From: Microglena sp. YARC
Lineage: Eukaryota > Chlorophyta > Chlorophyceae > Chlamydomonadales > Chlamydomonadaceae
DNA: 64,000 nt
Assembly: GCA_022414725.1 (NCBI GenBank)
Contig: CM039464.1
Location: forward strand, 11,786,187-11,850,186
Reading direction: 5' to 3'
Each line of letters begins with the position of its first letter. Within the stretch, counting starts at the first letter, position 1. Below, piece after piece: positions 38,431 through 51,075 of this stretch. The notes beneath the pieces are model-generated. The model was not told the origin of the DNA, ran no database searches, and was given only the letters and a program-made list of their open reading frames with translations. A program made the position numbers and the translations under genes.

Positions 38431-41400
38431 TTAATGAATTGCACTAAATCATGAATTGCATTGTTGTTCTGATAGTGTTGTTTGACTGATCAATGAAGTG
38501 TACTGATTCATGAGATGATTCGTTTTACTTATTTGTGTGTTAGACTGATTCATGAATTGTACTGATTCATGAGTTATGTCGTAGTACTGATGTTGTTGTT
38601 TGATTGGTTCATGAATTGTAGTGATTCATGCATTGCGTCGTTGAACTGATTTATTGGGTTGACTGCTTCATGAATTGTACTCATTCATGATTTGCGTTGT
38701 AGTACCTATGTTGTTGTATGACTAATTCATTCATTGAGTCGTTGTATGGACTTGCTTGTTTGTTTGACTGCTTCATGAATTGTACTAATTCATTCATTGA
38801 GTCGTTGTACAGACTTGCTTGTTTGTTTGACTGCTTCATGAATTGTACGAATTCATGATTTGCGTTGTACAACCGATGTTGTTGTTTGACTCAGTCATGA
38901 ATTGTACTTATTCATGAATTGAGTCGTTCAATGGATTCATTTGTTTGTTTGACTGATTCATGAGTTGCCTTGTAGTACCAATGTCATTATTTTACTGATT
39001 CATAAATTATACTGATTCATGAGTTATGTCGTACTACCGATGTCATTTTTGACTGATTCATGAAATGTACTTATTCATGAGTTATGTCATAGTACCGATG
39101 TTGTTGTTTGACTGATTCATGAATTGTATTGATTCATGGGTTATGTCGTAGTACCGATGTAGTTGTTTGACTGATTCATGAATTGCCTTATGGTACCATG
39201 GACATTTTTGACTGATTCATGAATTGTACTGATTCATGAGTTATGTCATAGTACCGACTTTGTTGTTTGACTGATTCATGGATTGTACTTATTCATGAAT
39301 TGAGTCGTTTTATGGATTCATTTCTTTTTTGACTGAATCATGAAATGTACTCAGTCATGAATTGAGTCGTTGTACGGACTCATTTGTTTGTTTGACTGAT
39401 TCATGACTTGTTCTGGTTCATGAGTTATTTCGTAGTACCGATGTTGTTGTTTAACTGAGTCATGAGTTGCCTTGTACTGCCGAGGTCATTTTTTGACTGA
39501 TTCATGAATTATGTCATAGTACCAATGTTGTTGTTTTACTGATTCATGAGTTGTACTGATTCATAAGTTATGTCGTAATACCAATGTTGTTGTTTGACTG
39601 ATTCATGATTTGTCTTGTAGTGCCGATGTCCTTTTTGACTGATTCATGAATTGTACTGATTCATGAGTTATGTCATAGTGCCAATGTTGTTGTTTGACTG
39701 ATTCATGGATTGTACTTATTCATGAATTGAGCCGTTTTATGGATTCATTTGTTTGTTTGACTGATTCATGAGTTGCCTTGTAGTACCAATGTCATTTTTG
39801 TACTGATTCATGAAATTATACTGTTTCATGAGTTGTCTTGTACTGCCGATGTCATTTTTTGACTGATTCATGAATTGCACTGATTCATGAGTTATGCCAT
39901 AGTACCTATGTTTTTTTTACTGATTCATGAATTGTACTGATTCATGGGTTATGTCATAGTACCGATGTTGTTGATTGACTGATTCATGAATTGCCTTATG
40001 GTACCATGGTCATTTTTGACTGATACATGAATTGCACTGATTCATGAGTTATGTGGTAGTACCGACGTTGTTGTTAGGCTGATTCATGAATTGTACTGAT
40101 TTATGAGTTACATCGTAGGACCCATCTTGTTGTGTCACTGATTCATGAATTGTACTGATTCATGAGTAACGTCGTAGTACCGATGTTGTTATTAGTCTGA
40201 TTCATGAATTGCCTTGTAGTGCCGATGTCATTTTTTGACTGATTCATGAATTGTACTGATTCATGATTTATGTTGTAGAACTGATGTTGTTGTTTGTCTG
40301 ATTCTTGAGTTGCCTGGTAGCACCGATGTCATCTTTGATTGGTTCATGAATTGTACTGATTCATGAGTTATGTTGTAGTACTGATGTTGTTGTTTGACAG
40401 ATTCATGGATTTTACTTATTCATGAATTGAGTCGTTTTATGGATTCATTTGTTTGTTCGACTGATTCATGAGTTGCCTTGTGGTACCAATGTCATTATTG
40501 TACAGATTCATGAATTATACTGTTTTATGAGTTGTCTTGTACTGCCGAGGTCATTTTTTGACTGATTCATGAATTGTACTGATTCATGAGTTATGTTGTA
40601 GTGCCAATGTTGTTGTTTTACTGCTTCATGAGTTGTACTGATTCATGAGTATTGTCGTAGTAAAAATGTTGTTGTTTAACTGATTCATGATTTGTCTTGT
40701 AGTGCCGATGTCATTTTGGCTGATTCATGAACTGCCTTGTAGTGCCGATGTCATTTTTTGACTGATTCATGAATTGTACTGATTCACGAGTTATGTCGTA
40801 GTACTGACGTTTTTGCTTGACTGATCCATGAGTTGTCTTGTAGTGCCTATGTCATTTTTGACTGATTCATGAATTGTACTGATTCATGAATTATGTTGTA
40901 GTACAGATGTTGTTGTTTTACTAATTCATGGGTACAATTATTCATGAATTGAGTCGTTGTAGGGATTCATTTGTTTGTTTGACTGATCCATGACTTGTAC
41001 TAATTCATGGGTTACGTCGTAGTACCGATGTTGTTGTTTGACTGATTCATGAATTGTACTGATTCATGAGTTATGTCGTAGAACTGATGTTGTTGTTTGT
41101 CTGATTCTTGAGTTGCCTGGTAGTACCGATGTCATCTTTGATTGGTTCATGAATTGTACTGATTCATGAGTTATGTCATAGTACCAATGTTGTTGTTTGA
41201 CTGATTCATGGATTTTACTTATTCATGAATTGAGTCGTTTTACGGATTCATTTGTTTTTTGACTGATTCATGAATTGTACTAAGTCATGAATTGAGTCGT
41301 TGTACGGATTCATTTGCTTGTTTGACTGATTCATGAATTGTACTGATTCATGAGTTATGTCGTAGTACCGATGTTGTTGTTTGACTGATTCATAAATGGC

Positions 41401-42050
41401 CTTGTAGTGCCGATGTCATTTTTTACCGATCCAGGAATTGTTCTGATTCACGATTTTTTTCGTAGTACCAATGTTGTTGTTTGTCTGATTCATGAATTGT
41501 ATTGATTCGTGAGTTATGTTGTAGTACTGATGTTTTTGTTTGACTGATTCATGAATTGTACTGATTCATGAATTGAGTCGTTGTACGGATTCATCTGTTT
41601 GTTTGACTGATTCATGACTTGTACTGATTCATGAGTTACTTCGTTGTAACGATGTTGTTGTTTGACTGATTCATTAATGGTACTTATTATTGTGTTACGT
41701 CGTTGTACTGATTTAAGTTTTTGAGTGATTCATGAATTGTACATATTCACGAGTTGCGACGTTGTGATGATTTATGTGTTTGAGTGATTCATGAATTGTA
41801 CTGATTCATGGGTCTTTTGTTTTACACATTTATGTCTTTGACTGATTCATGAATAGTACTTATTCATGAATTATGCCGTTGTACTGGTTTTGTTATTGTA
41901 CAGATTTATGAATTGTACCAATACATGAGTTGCGTCATTGTACTGATTTATGTGTTCGACTGATTCATGATTCTTACTGCTTCATGGATATGACGTTTTT
42001 GTGATTATTTATGTATTATCGTTTAGGCTCGTTTATGAATCGGATCATGA
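38431..42050. repeat. 3.6-kb satellite built on ATTCATGAATTGTACTGATTCATGAG
   Basis: Around 45-50 units of 70-80 bp: TGACTGATTCATGAATTGTAC, TGATTCATGAGTTATGTCGT, AGTACCGATGTTGTTGTT. ATTCATGAAT is a perfect palindrome and recurs roughly every 20-25 bases. There is no open frame of note. It is the largest uniform block in the window. Confidence 0.93.
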
Positions 42051-43280
42051 ATTTCAAAAAGTGCTGAACTGAATACTGTTTAGGGTTTAGATTGTAGGGT
42101 TTATAAAGTTATAATGTGGCCTTCAGGCTGCGAGGCCAGGTCATGTTAAATGAGGCTACGAGACCAGGCCATGCTGAATGAGACCCTGTAACAAGTATAC
42201 CTTTAACTTCCTCGCCCCTTGCTTCCTTAATAATCGCTTAGTGTCTGTCCCAACTGCCTTGATAGTACAGTTTCCTATGCTTACACTCCTGCAACTTCAA
42301 CTTGGTTATATGACTCCAAACAGCAATTTTGATGCTCGCTGTATTCGGCAGTAAACACAAACAATTATAAAATATAAGCTTTCTATACCGTATTCGTCAC
42401 AATTCGACAAGCACACACCAATTAAACGCCAACCTTATCTAGGTGCAGCTGGCTGGCTGCAGCCGCACATGTGCGTAGTTAACGTACCTACCAGGGTTGT
42501 TCAAGGGTGCTTCAAAATCGACGTGTCACGAGTTATGTTTCATGTTTATATTCCCTTTAGCCTATTTGGCTACCCCTGGACTGTAACATTAATACATACA
42601 ACGTTTCATGAGCCAACATCCATGTCTCCCCAAGTCTATGCCTCATGGGCTGAAATTGCTGCCGGCGTACTGGACCGTAAAAAATCCGCGTTTCAGACGC
42701 GAAACGTCATGTTTTGAACAACCATTTGCACACTTACTCCACTGAGAGAAAGGTTGATGACGAGCAAGGAGTTTTTTTTATATGTGACGAGAAACCGAGG
42801 GGTGGGGTGGGATGGGGGGGTAGGAAGACAGATTTTTGACCGCATCATGAATCGGTGTCCGATTCAGATGGAAGCGTGCGGAAGGACGATATTTGGTCGA
42901 TTGGATTATTGTTGAAACGTTGGACAGGCCTAGACGGATCGAGGCTGGTGGCTGGTCGATCATGGTCGTAGCATCGGGCTAACAGCTCTGTTCGGTGGTA
43001 CTCGGTAGGCGACCAGGCTGCAGGCAACCAGGCTGCAGGCTGGACCCTTGGCTGAACGCTTGTACATGCAGATCCAGGCTGGCCGGCCGGCCGCTTTCCG
43101 CTTGTTGACCTTAACATTACACCCATGTGGCGACAGGCGAGACGCGAGCAGCTTGGAGTCTGACACAGGTAGTGAGAAGTTGGTCCCCACTCCGCTTGAA
43201 CTCCTGCAGATGGTGAGCAGTCTGAAGGCTGATATACTAAGCTAGGGCAGGGAGACCCACCCATTGAGGCGAACATCCTT
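42051..43280. other. Unique DNA with a CAGGGTTGTTC-ended element (42492-42722)
   Basis: 42080-42105 has GTTTAGGGTTTAG. 42492-42722 begins CAGGGTTGTTCAAGGGTGC and ends TTTTGAACAACC, a longer relative of the 58-bp foldback; a family P fragment (-) lies inside (42545-42595), so one element is nested in another. A + frame 43048-43245 encodes about 65 residues but without support. Confidence 0.5.
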
Positions 43281-43297
43281 CTTGTATATATAAATAC

Positions 43298-43800
43298 ACA
43301 CTACCGGTACATGTAGTATAGATACTACCGGTACATGTAGTATAGATACTACCGGTACATGTAGTATAGATACTACCGGTACATGTAGTATAGATACTAC
43401 CGGTACATGTAGTATAGATACTACCGGTACATGTAGTATAGATACTACCGGTACATGTAGTATAGATACTACCGGTACATGTAGTATAGATACTACCGGT
43501 ACATGTAGTATAGATACTACCGGTACATGTAGTATAGATACTACCGGCACATGTAGTATAGATACTACCGGTACATGTAGTATAGATACTACCGGTACAT
43601 GTAGTATAGATACTACCGGTACATGTAGTATAGATACTACCGGTACATGTAGTATAGATACTACCGGCACATGTAGTATAGATACTACCGGTACATGTAG
43701 TATAGATACTACCGGTACATGTAGTATAGATACTACCGGTACATGTAGTATAGATACTACCGGTACATGTAGTATAGATACTACCGGTACATGAAGTAGA
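43298..43800. repeat. 24-bp satellite, about 21 copies
   Basis: Unit TACTACCGGTACATGTAG + TATAGA, nearly perfect. The unit joins two palindromes, TACCGGTA and TACATGTA. A CCGGCAC variant occurs at about 43547 and 43667, exactly 120 bp (five units) apart, so blocks of five units were duplicated. Since 24 is a multiple of three, several frames stay open. Confidence 0.97.
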
Positions 43801-44960
43801 TACACTACCAGTATATGTAATGCACTTCAATCAACGTGGTTGCACTGTGTAGAACATGCAGGAGTTGGGAGGTGCAGATGATATTGTTGGATCTCCTGAA
43901 GAAGATGGCTCATCATCACCTCCTCTCCATTCATGATTGGTTGTGGTACGCTCATCCTCGTGGCCATTAATGGTTCAGATGCGCTGCCTAAATATGCGGA
44001 GCTTGTATTCAGCGCATTTGAACTCACCAAGCAAAAACCTTATTGCGCAGTTTTGAGTTGGGCTCCGGTCGAGGTACAGTAAACTTGGAAGTACCCATTA
44101 GCGAAATATAAGGCTTAACCACAGCTAAACCATAATTTAAAAGGGTGTGGGTTTTGGGCTTTGCTTTGACGTATGAATGCGTTTTGAATACGCGTCTGGT
44201 GCACTTGAACGCTGGGGGGTGCTCCCAGTAACTGCAGCTAGAAGACTACAAAGCGAGGCTTTATAGGGCGTTACTTCATCAACCGACATGTGTAGTGTCG
44301 CCCCTAGCTGATACCCTGACCGTGCCTCAGTCTTCCTCGGGGTAACTATTCAGACGCTAGCGCACAAGGTTTTGGAGCCTGACTGCGCGATTAAAGCAAA
44401 AACAAATAACCCCCTCTGGGCGCAGCGCTCAGATTTTTGTTTTCGATTGAGTCAAAAGCGCACCTCAAAAGGAGGCAGTTGCGCTTTTTAAGCAACCCAA
44501 AATGACCAAATGCAGACATGCAGTACCCAGGTGTGAGGCAATCTAGATGCTGGAAGGTAGGGCTAGGAAATTCAACCCGGCCGCCTCAACCCGGGAATAT
44601 ACACACTACTGTACCATACTCGTCCAAAACAAAAACGTGTAAAATACCATCTCATATAGGTAGGGATCGGCATATCATATCACCTTGGCCAAAGGTGAGT
44701 ATGATATCATTCAAATTGCATTATATGATGTTGTATGATGTTGTATGTTATATGATGTCAACCCAGGAGGTCGGTCTCACTACACAAACCAGCGGCAGCG
44801 AGGATTCAGTTTGAATGGCGTTGTCACTCCTACAAAAGAGTAGGCACACTTAGGAGCAGTGGGAAATTGTCAAAATTGATCCTGACTAGCTCTGTTCAGC
44901 TGGTTGTTCTATCTGTAGTAATGATGTGTTGATATGCTGTGCGACAGGGTTTTCTTCAAG
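43801..44960. other. No gene; truncated TAGGGA MITE at 44662-44760
   Basis: 44662-44760 reads TAGGGATCGGCATATCATAT, CCAAAGGTGAGTATGATATC, matching the left part of the 34915-35064 element; the right end is absent. 44370-44500 contains GCGCAGCGC and AAAAGCGCACC motifs that may be a very decayed hAT-like MITE. Confidence 0.45.
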
Positions 44961-44964
44961 GTCC

Positions 44965-45375
44965 TGCATTTAGCACCAGAGCTCAACTATCACCAATATT
45001 CAGTTAGCACCAGAGCTCAACTATCACCAACATCCAGTTAGCACCAGAGCTCAACTATCACCAACATCCAGTTAGCACCAGTGCTCAACTATCACTGACA
45101 TACAGTTAGCACCAGAGCTCAACTATCACCAACATCCAGTTAGCACTAGTGCTCAACTATCACCAACATCCAGTTAGCACCAGTGCTCAACTATCACTGA
45201 CATACAGTTAGCACCAGAGCTCAACTATCACCAACATCCAGTTAGCACTAGTGCTCAACTATCACCAACATCCAGTTAGCACCAGTGCTCAACTATCACT
45301 GACATACAGTTAGGACCAGAGCTCAACTATCACCATCATACAGTTAGCACCAGTGCTCAAATATCACCAACATAA
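44965..45375 (+). repeat. 34-bp tandem repeat, about 12 copies
   Basis: TTAGCACCAGAGCTCAACTA + TCACCAACATCCAG. Variants (AGTGCTC, ACTGACATACAG) recur in a three-unit order, indicating a ~102-bp higher-order unit. Confidence 0.95.
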
Positions 45376-45769
45376 ATGCTTTTCAATGCGTTCAGTTGAC
45401 CACTTTTTCTGTGTTTGGCTACAGCGGGCAGCTTCTTACCAGTTGCTGAATCTAGCGCCAACTTGATCTTAAACTGTCTTTCCCAGGGGAGGGGGGGGGG
45501 GGGGGGGGAAGACATTTTGGACCGCATGTTCAATACGGTGTGGGGGAGGTGAAATTCCTTTCACAACTGCAAAAAATCATCATCATCATCGCCGCCATCA
45601 TCACCATCATCATCATCATCGTCGTCGTCATCACCACCACCATCATCATCACCCCGACCCCAGGATTGGTGGTGCTGCAACATGCGCTGTACTTTCAGGT
45701 GGCCTCTCTTCATTCGCCTTTTATTTCCCCTATATTCGCTCTATATTTGCCCCGTATTAAGTTGTATGC
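45376..45769. other. Poly-G tract and CAT microsatellite
   Basis: A G run at about 45487-45508, then CATCATCATCATC/GTCGTCGTC at 45578-45655. No gene recognised. Confidence 0.55.
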
Positions 45770-46480
45770 TCACCTTGAGAAAGAGTCCTCTCTTATTCCT
45801 ACTTCAAGAAGTGCCTCTTCATCTGGGCTATCAGATACCTCAATGTGGCCGCCCTTTGCTGCCCACATAAGTGCCTGTCCATCTTTGCAAGCAGCATGGG
45901 CAGCATGCTGTGGGGCACCCAACAACATGTGCACTACCTTCAGGTGGCCTCTTACTCCTGCTCCCACAAGTGCCTCCTCATCTCGGCAATCAGAAACCTC
46001 AATGTGGTCGTCCTTTCCTGCTCCTACAAGTGCCTCTTCATCTCGGCAATCAGCATGGGAAGCATGCTGTGGGCATACAGCAGCACACACACTATCTAGA
46101 TGTGGCCATTCTGTGCCGATTCCACAAGTGCCGCTCCAAGATGACAATTGACGCTGGCTGGTGAAGGATACTGTGGGGCATGCAGCAAGATGTACACTAA
46201 CTCGATGTGGCCACCTTTTGCTGCTTCCACAAGTGCACACCCATCTTGGCAGTCAGCATGTGCAGCATTCTGTGGGGCATGCATCAGACACCTGGTCAAG
46301 TCTGAGTGCCCAATCTGGGTAACCAACACCAGGGCTTCTCCAGACTCTTCCAAGGATCCTGACCTGGAAACTAGATCAAAAGCCACCTCCAACTTTCGAT
46401 GCTTCAGGGCACGACGGAGGACACCGACCATGTTGCCCTTGTCTCTGAGGATCAATACCTCTGTGCACGAGTGAGCACCA
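45770..46480 (-). pseudogene. Ankyrin-repeat gene fragment
   Basis: Minus strand, at least five ankyrin-like repeats spread over two frames. In one: KVVHMLLGAPQHAAHAACKD and GQALMWAAKGGHIEV. In the other: CLMHAPQNAAHADCQDGCAL, VEAAKGGHIELVYILLHAP and LRDKGNMVGVLRRALKHRKL. The repeated HAPQ.AAHADC.DG.AL pattern is characteristic of one algal ankyrin family. Frame changes near 46100-46230 break it; no start or splice sites are convincing. It is homologous to 31801-32240 over the RDKGNMVGVL..LMHAPQ part. Confidence 0.65.
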
Positions 46481-46957
46481 CGATCGAATGCCAGAAGTGG
46501 CAAACAGCGGACAAGTCGCTTCTTGGGGGCTCCAGACGAAGGGCACGCAACACCAGATCAGTCACGAGTTCCAAGGGGAGATAAGAGAGATGCTGGATGG
46601 AGCAAGAAACGATCCCGCGTTGGATCCGGGTCGGTGCAGTCCGCTTTTAGAAAGAAAGCAGTACGCCAAATCGATTATATAAGAGTCAATTAGTCAGCAT
46701 CAAGTTCCGGTATCAAACAACGGCTTGACATTCACGACATCGTAAGCGGGCGGGGTGAACAAATGAACGTGCCATGCCATGGATATGAAGGGGCACCAAT
46801 ATACTACGCCTTGAACTTGACCTTTATTACGTAAGCAAGGCTGGAGGGCGGGCCCCTCTCGCCTTCCATGTACACCACCAGATTCAACCAACCCACCCGC
46901 GCCCTGATCAGGAACTAACTTCCATCGCAGGCGTCTTCCTGCCGTTCCTTCATCGCC

Positions 46958-47352
46958 ATGATGCTCTCTACCTCCCGCTCCGTCTGCCTTGCCTCGGTAA
47001 TGCTCAACCGCCTGCTGCCATAGACTCGTAGTCCATCCCTATCGAAGCCACTAGCCATTGCGGGGCATCAACCAGCTTGCACAAGATCTCGCCTGCCACC
47101 TCGGATTAATTTTGGCATTCTGTTGGGTCCAATCTGATGCGAATGCAATTAGTGCCAGGATGCAATTTCGTGAGCAGGCTGTAGCATGGCCGTGGACCGC
47201 ATCGAGTCCGCACGCCGAAATCTTTGTTACCCACTCGGATATCTGATCTCGCCGTCTCTTTCCCCCACCCCTGTATGCTATTCTCCCCCAGGGCTCGCAG
47301 CGGCCAGTCTCAAGGCTCCCGAGTGCGCGCGTTTTCGCTTCCGCGGATTCGG
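46958..47352 (+). CDS. Candidate N-terminal exons of an organelle-targeted protein
   Basis: Exon 1 46958-46996 encodes MMLSTSRSVCLAS with donor TCG|GTAATG. Exon 2 47292-47352 has acceptor CCCCCAG|GGCTCG and donor TTCGG|GTAAGT, phase 0 to 1, encoding GSQRPVSRLPSARVFASADS. Joined, they make a Ser/Arg/Ala-rich leader with no acid until a VFAS-A-D site, as in chloroplast transit peptides. No downstream exon was found in the window, so it may be a stranded fragment or a gene with a long repeat-filled intron. Confidence 0.3.
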
Positions 47353-47603
47353 GTAAGTCAGCCAGCCTGGTCGCCGGCCACTTCCAATGATGTGCCTCGC
47401 TCAGAATTAGCCAATCTTTGCTAGAGTTGGAGGCATGGCACTGAAGCTCAGCGCAAAATACAGTGAATGGGAAGCATGGCGGTTATAATGGTGAATGAAT
47501 TGGCGACTTGGGATGTAGGTGGTGAAGTGAAGCATGGCTCACTAGGTGTTGAATCAGAACTATGCCTTAAAAGTCAGGGTCTCTCTTTGCTCACCCCCCC
47601 CCC

Positions 47604-47613
47604 CCCACCACCA

Positions 47614-47647
<34 letters not shown>

Positions 47648-47655
47648 ACACACAC
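47604..47655 (+). repeat. CCACCACCAC/CCCACCCC microsatellite
   Basis: A C-rich tract followed by ACC triplets. It adjoins the SINE-like tail piece at 47655-47715. Confidence 0.8.
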
Positions 47656-47715
47656 AAGTTGTGGTGTGGGCTTATCTTGGGTCAACTCTGGCCTGTCAGT
47701 GACAATATCATGTAA
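47655..47715 (+). mobile_element. 3' piece of the SINE-like repeat
   Basis: GTTGTGGTGTGGGCTTATCT, GGGTCAACTCTGGCCTGTCA, GTGACAATATCATGTAAAC: the same family as 24525-24700, without the long tail. Confidence 0.5.
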
Positions 47716-47824
47716 ACACAGGCAGTTTTTTAGATCTTCAAGCCTTGCCCCCTGCGTCACCTTTCCGTAACCTACCGTACGTACCTGGCTTGTTGCTCTG
47801 GCGTCATGATATTCCAAGGTTCAT

Positions 47825-49305
47825 GATTGAGGTGTTGTATGGCAGCATCCTCTCTGGGTAATGCTGCAGAGCTGAGATAAGCGACCTAACACATATACCC
47901 TGCTTCGTATTTGGTGGTGCTGCAGTGCTGATGTATCATATAACTCAGCCGATACAACATATCCAGCTTCATATTTGGTGATTCCGCAGTGCTGAGATAA
48001 GCGACCCAATACAGAAGATTCAGCTCCATCTTTGTGTATGCTGCAGTGCTGATGTATCATATAAGTGAGCCAATACAACATATCCAGCTTCATATTTGGT
48101 GATTCCGCAGTGCTGAGATAAGCGACTCATTACAGAAGATTCAGCTCCATCTTTGTGTATGCTGCAGTGCTGATGTATCATATAAGTGAGCCAATACAAC
48201 ATATCCAGCTTCATATTTGGTGATTCCGCAGTGCTGAGATAAGCGACCCATTACAGAAGATTCAGCTCCATCTTTGTGTATGCTGCAGTGCTGATGTATC
48301 ATATAAGTGAGCCAATACAACATATCCAGCTTCATATTTGGTGATTACGAAGTGCTGAGATACTCGACTCATTACAAAATATTCAGCTCCATGTTTGGTG
48401 ATGCTGCAGTGCTGATATATCATACAAGTGACCCAATACAACATATTCAGCTCCATGTTTGGTGATGCTGCAGTGCTGATATATCATACAAGTGAGCCAA
48501 TACAAAATACCGGCTTCTTAAATGGTGATTCCGCAGTGCTGAGATAAGCGACCCAGTATAAAATATCCAGCTTCTTATTTGGTAATGCAGCAGTGCTGAG
48601 ATAAACGACCCAATACAAAACATTCAGCTTCGTATTTGGTGATGCTGCAGTGCTGATATATCATACAAGTGAGCCAATGCAAAAATCCAGCTTCATGTTT
48701 GGTGATTCCGCAGTGCTGAGATAAGCAGCCCAATACAAAATATCCAGCTCGATGTTTGGTGATGCTGCAGTGCTGATATATCATATAGCTGAGCCGATAC
48801 AGCATACCCAGCTTCATGTTTGGTAATTCCGCAGTGCTGAGATAACATACCGATACAGCATACCCAGCTTCGTATTTGGTGATGCTGCAGTGCTGAGATA
48901 AGCAACCCAATACAAAATATCAAGCTCCATGTTTGGTGATGCTGCAGTGCTGATATATCATACAAGTGAGCCAATACAAAATATTCAGCTCCACATTTGG
49001 TGATGCTGCGGTGCTGATATACGCGACCCAACACAGATATCCTGCTTCGTATTTGTTTATGCTGCAGTGCTGATGTATTTTGCATGTGAGCCAATACAAC
49101 ATATCCAGCTCCATGTTTGGTGATTCCACAGTGCTGAGATAAGCGACCTAATATAACATACCCAGCTTCATATTTAGTGATAACGCAGTGCTGAGATAAG
49201 CGGTCCAATACAAAATATCCAGCCTCATAATTGATGATGATGCAGTGCAGATATGAGTGGCCCAATATAAAACACCCAGCTTAATATTTGGTGATTCGGC
49301 AATTT
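47825..49305 (-). repeat. 121-bp dimeric satellite
   Basis: About 12 units. Each is two ~60-bp halves, both with GC(A/T)GCAGTGCTGA(T/G) and CAGCT(T/C)CAT.TTTGGTGAT. The 47940-48340 units are almost identical at exact 121-bp spacing; outer units are more diverged, as expected of homogenisation at the centre. Confidence 0.93.
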
Positions 49306-49975
49306 TTCACGGAGCATATGGAATGCTCATTGAGAATCTGGGCAGCATGTGGCATGAAGGCAATCTGCTCATCACCAATGATGCCTAGTCTTTGAGCCTT
49401 ATGCCATGCACACACAAGCACATAAACAAACATACACAAATGAAACGAACAAAAACACAAACATAAAGCACATAAACAAACACAAACACACACAAACATA
49501 CTCAAGCAAACGCAAGCAAAGACACAAATACACGCAAACACAAAGACACATAAACATAAACAAACACACACACATACACAACCAAACACAAAGAAACATA
49601 GGCAAACACAAACACACACAAGCAAAGACACATAAACACACAAACGCAAGGAAGTATAAACATACACACACATACATACCCAAGCAAACGCAAGCAAACA
49701 CACGTATTCACGCAAACACAAAGAAGCATGAACAAACACAAACAAATACGCATACACACCCAAACACAACAAAACATAAACAAACACAAACAAACACAAA
49801 CAAACACACATACACACCCAAACACAAAGAAACATAAAACAAAGCATAAACAAAGCATAAACAAACACAAGCAAACACACATACACACCCAAACTCAAAG
49901 AAACTTAAACAAACACATACAAACACAAACAAACACACATACACACACATGCCTCCAGGCTATGCGTTCAATTGG
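49306..49975 (+). repeat. CAAACACA-type low-complexity repeat
   Basis: ACACAAACAAACACACATAC repeats from about 49410 to 49955. Long open frames on both strands are a by-product of composition. 49306-49405 is unrecognised. Confidence 0.85.
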
Positions 49976-51060
49976 CGTTGAGCAAGTGCGTGTAACCTTT
50001 GTTGCGCTCCTGGGCATAATATGTACATGCCCCCAGACTACACATGCATCCAAACACATGCCTTGTACACATGTCCCGAGACTGTACATACTCATACATG
50101 CCTCCAGTATACACATGCATCCAGACTCATGCCTCCAGGTGTACATGCCTCCTACACATGCCCCTAGACTGCACATACGCATACATGCCCCCAGACGACA
50201 CATGCATCTAGACACGTGCCTCCAGACGAGGGCGCCTTCTACACATGCCTCTAGACGTACATGCATCCTGCACATGCCCCTAGACAGTACATACGCATAA
50301 ATGCCCCCAGTCTACACATGCATCCAGGCACATGCCTCCAGACGTGGGCGCCTCCTACACATGCCCCTAGACTGCACATACTCATACATGCCCCCAGACT
50401 CCACATGCCTCCAGTCACGTGCCTCCAGACGTAGGCGCTTCCTACACAAGCCTCCAGACATACATGCCTCCTACTCATGCCCCTAGACTGTAAATACACA
50501 GAAATGCCTCCAGTCTTCAAATGCATCCAGGCACGTGCCTCCATACGTAGGTGCCTCCTACACATGCCCCTAGACTGCACATACTCAGACATGCCTTCAG
50601 ACTTCACATGCTTCCAGACACATGCCTGAAGATGTACATGCCTCCAGACTACACCTGCATCCAGACACATGCCTCCAGACGTATTTGCCTCCTACACAAG
50701 CGTCCAGACTACTCATGCAACCAGACACGCGCCTCAAGATGTACATGTCTCCTACACATGCCTTGAAACTGCACGTACTCATACATGCCCCCAGACTTCA
50801 CATGCCATCAGATTTAGGCGCCTCCTACACATGCGTCCAGACTACACATGCAACCAGACACATGCCTCAAGATGTACATGTCTCCTACACATGCCTGTAG
50901 ACTGCACATACTCATACATGCGCCCAGACTTCACATGCCATCAAATTTAGGCGCCTACACATGCTTCAGATGTACATGCGTCCAGACCACACATGCAACC
51001 AGGCACATGCCTCAAGATGTACATGTCTCATACACATGCCTTAAATCTACACACATGTAT
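49976..51060 (+). repeat. ACATGCCTCCAGAC minisatellite
   Basis: Units of about 20-30 bp (ACACATGCATCCAGACACAT, GCCTCCAGACGTACATGCCT, CCTACACATGCCCCTAGACTG) arranged in a higher-order repeat of roughly 110-140 bp. Long frames on both strands are spurious. Confidence 0.9.
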
Positions 51061-51075
51061 GAATACCTCCAGACT

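Noticed and set aside
43298..43800. CRISPR array
   Set aside because: 24-bp units are contiguous with no unique spacers, and the genome is eukaryotic.
43237..43830. Minus-strand frame with 8-residue repeats
   Set aside because: A 24-bp satellite keeps several frames open; no start context, splice sites or non-repetitive part.
49281..50670. Cys/Val/Leu-rich or Met/Cys-rich minus-strand frames that look like membrane proteins
   Set aside because: They are translations of CAAACACA and ACATGCCTCCAG minisatellites; hydrophobicity comes from GT-rich codons.
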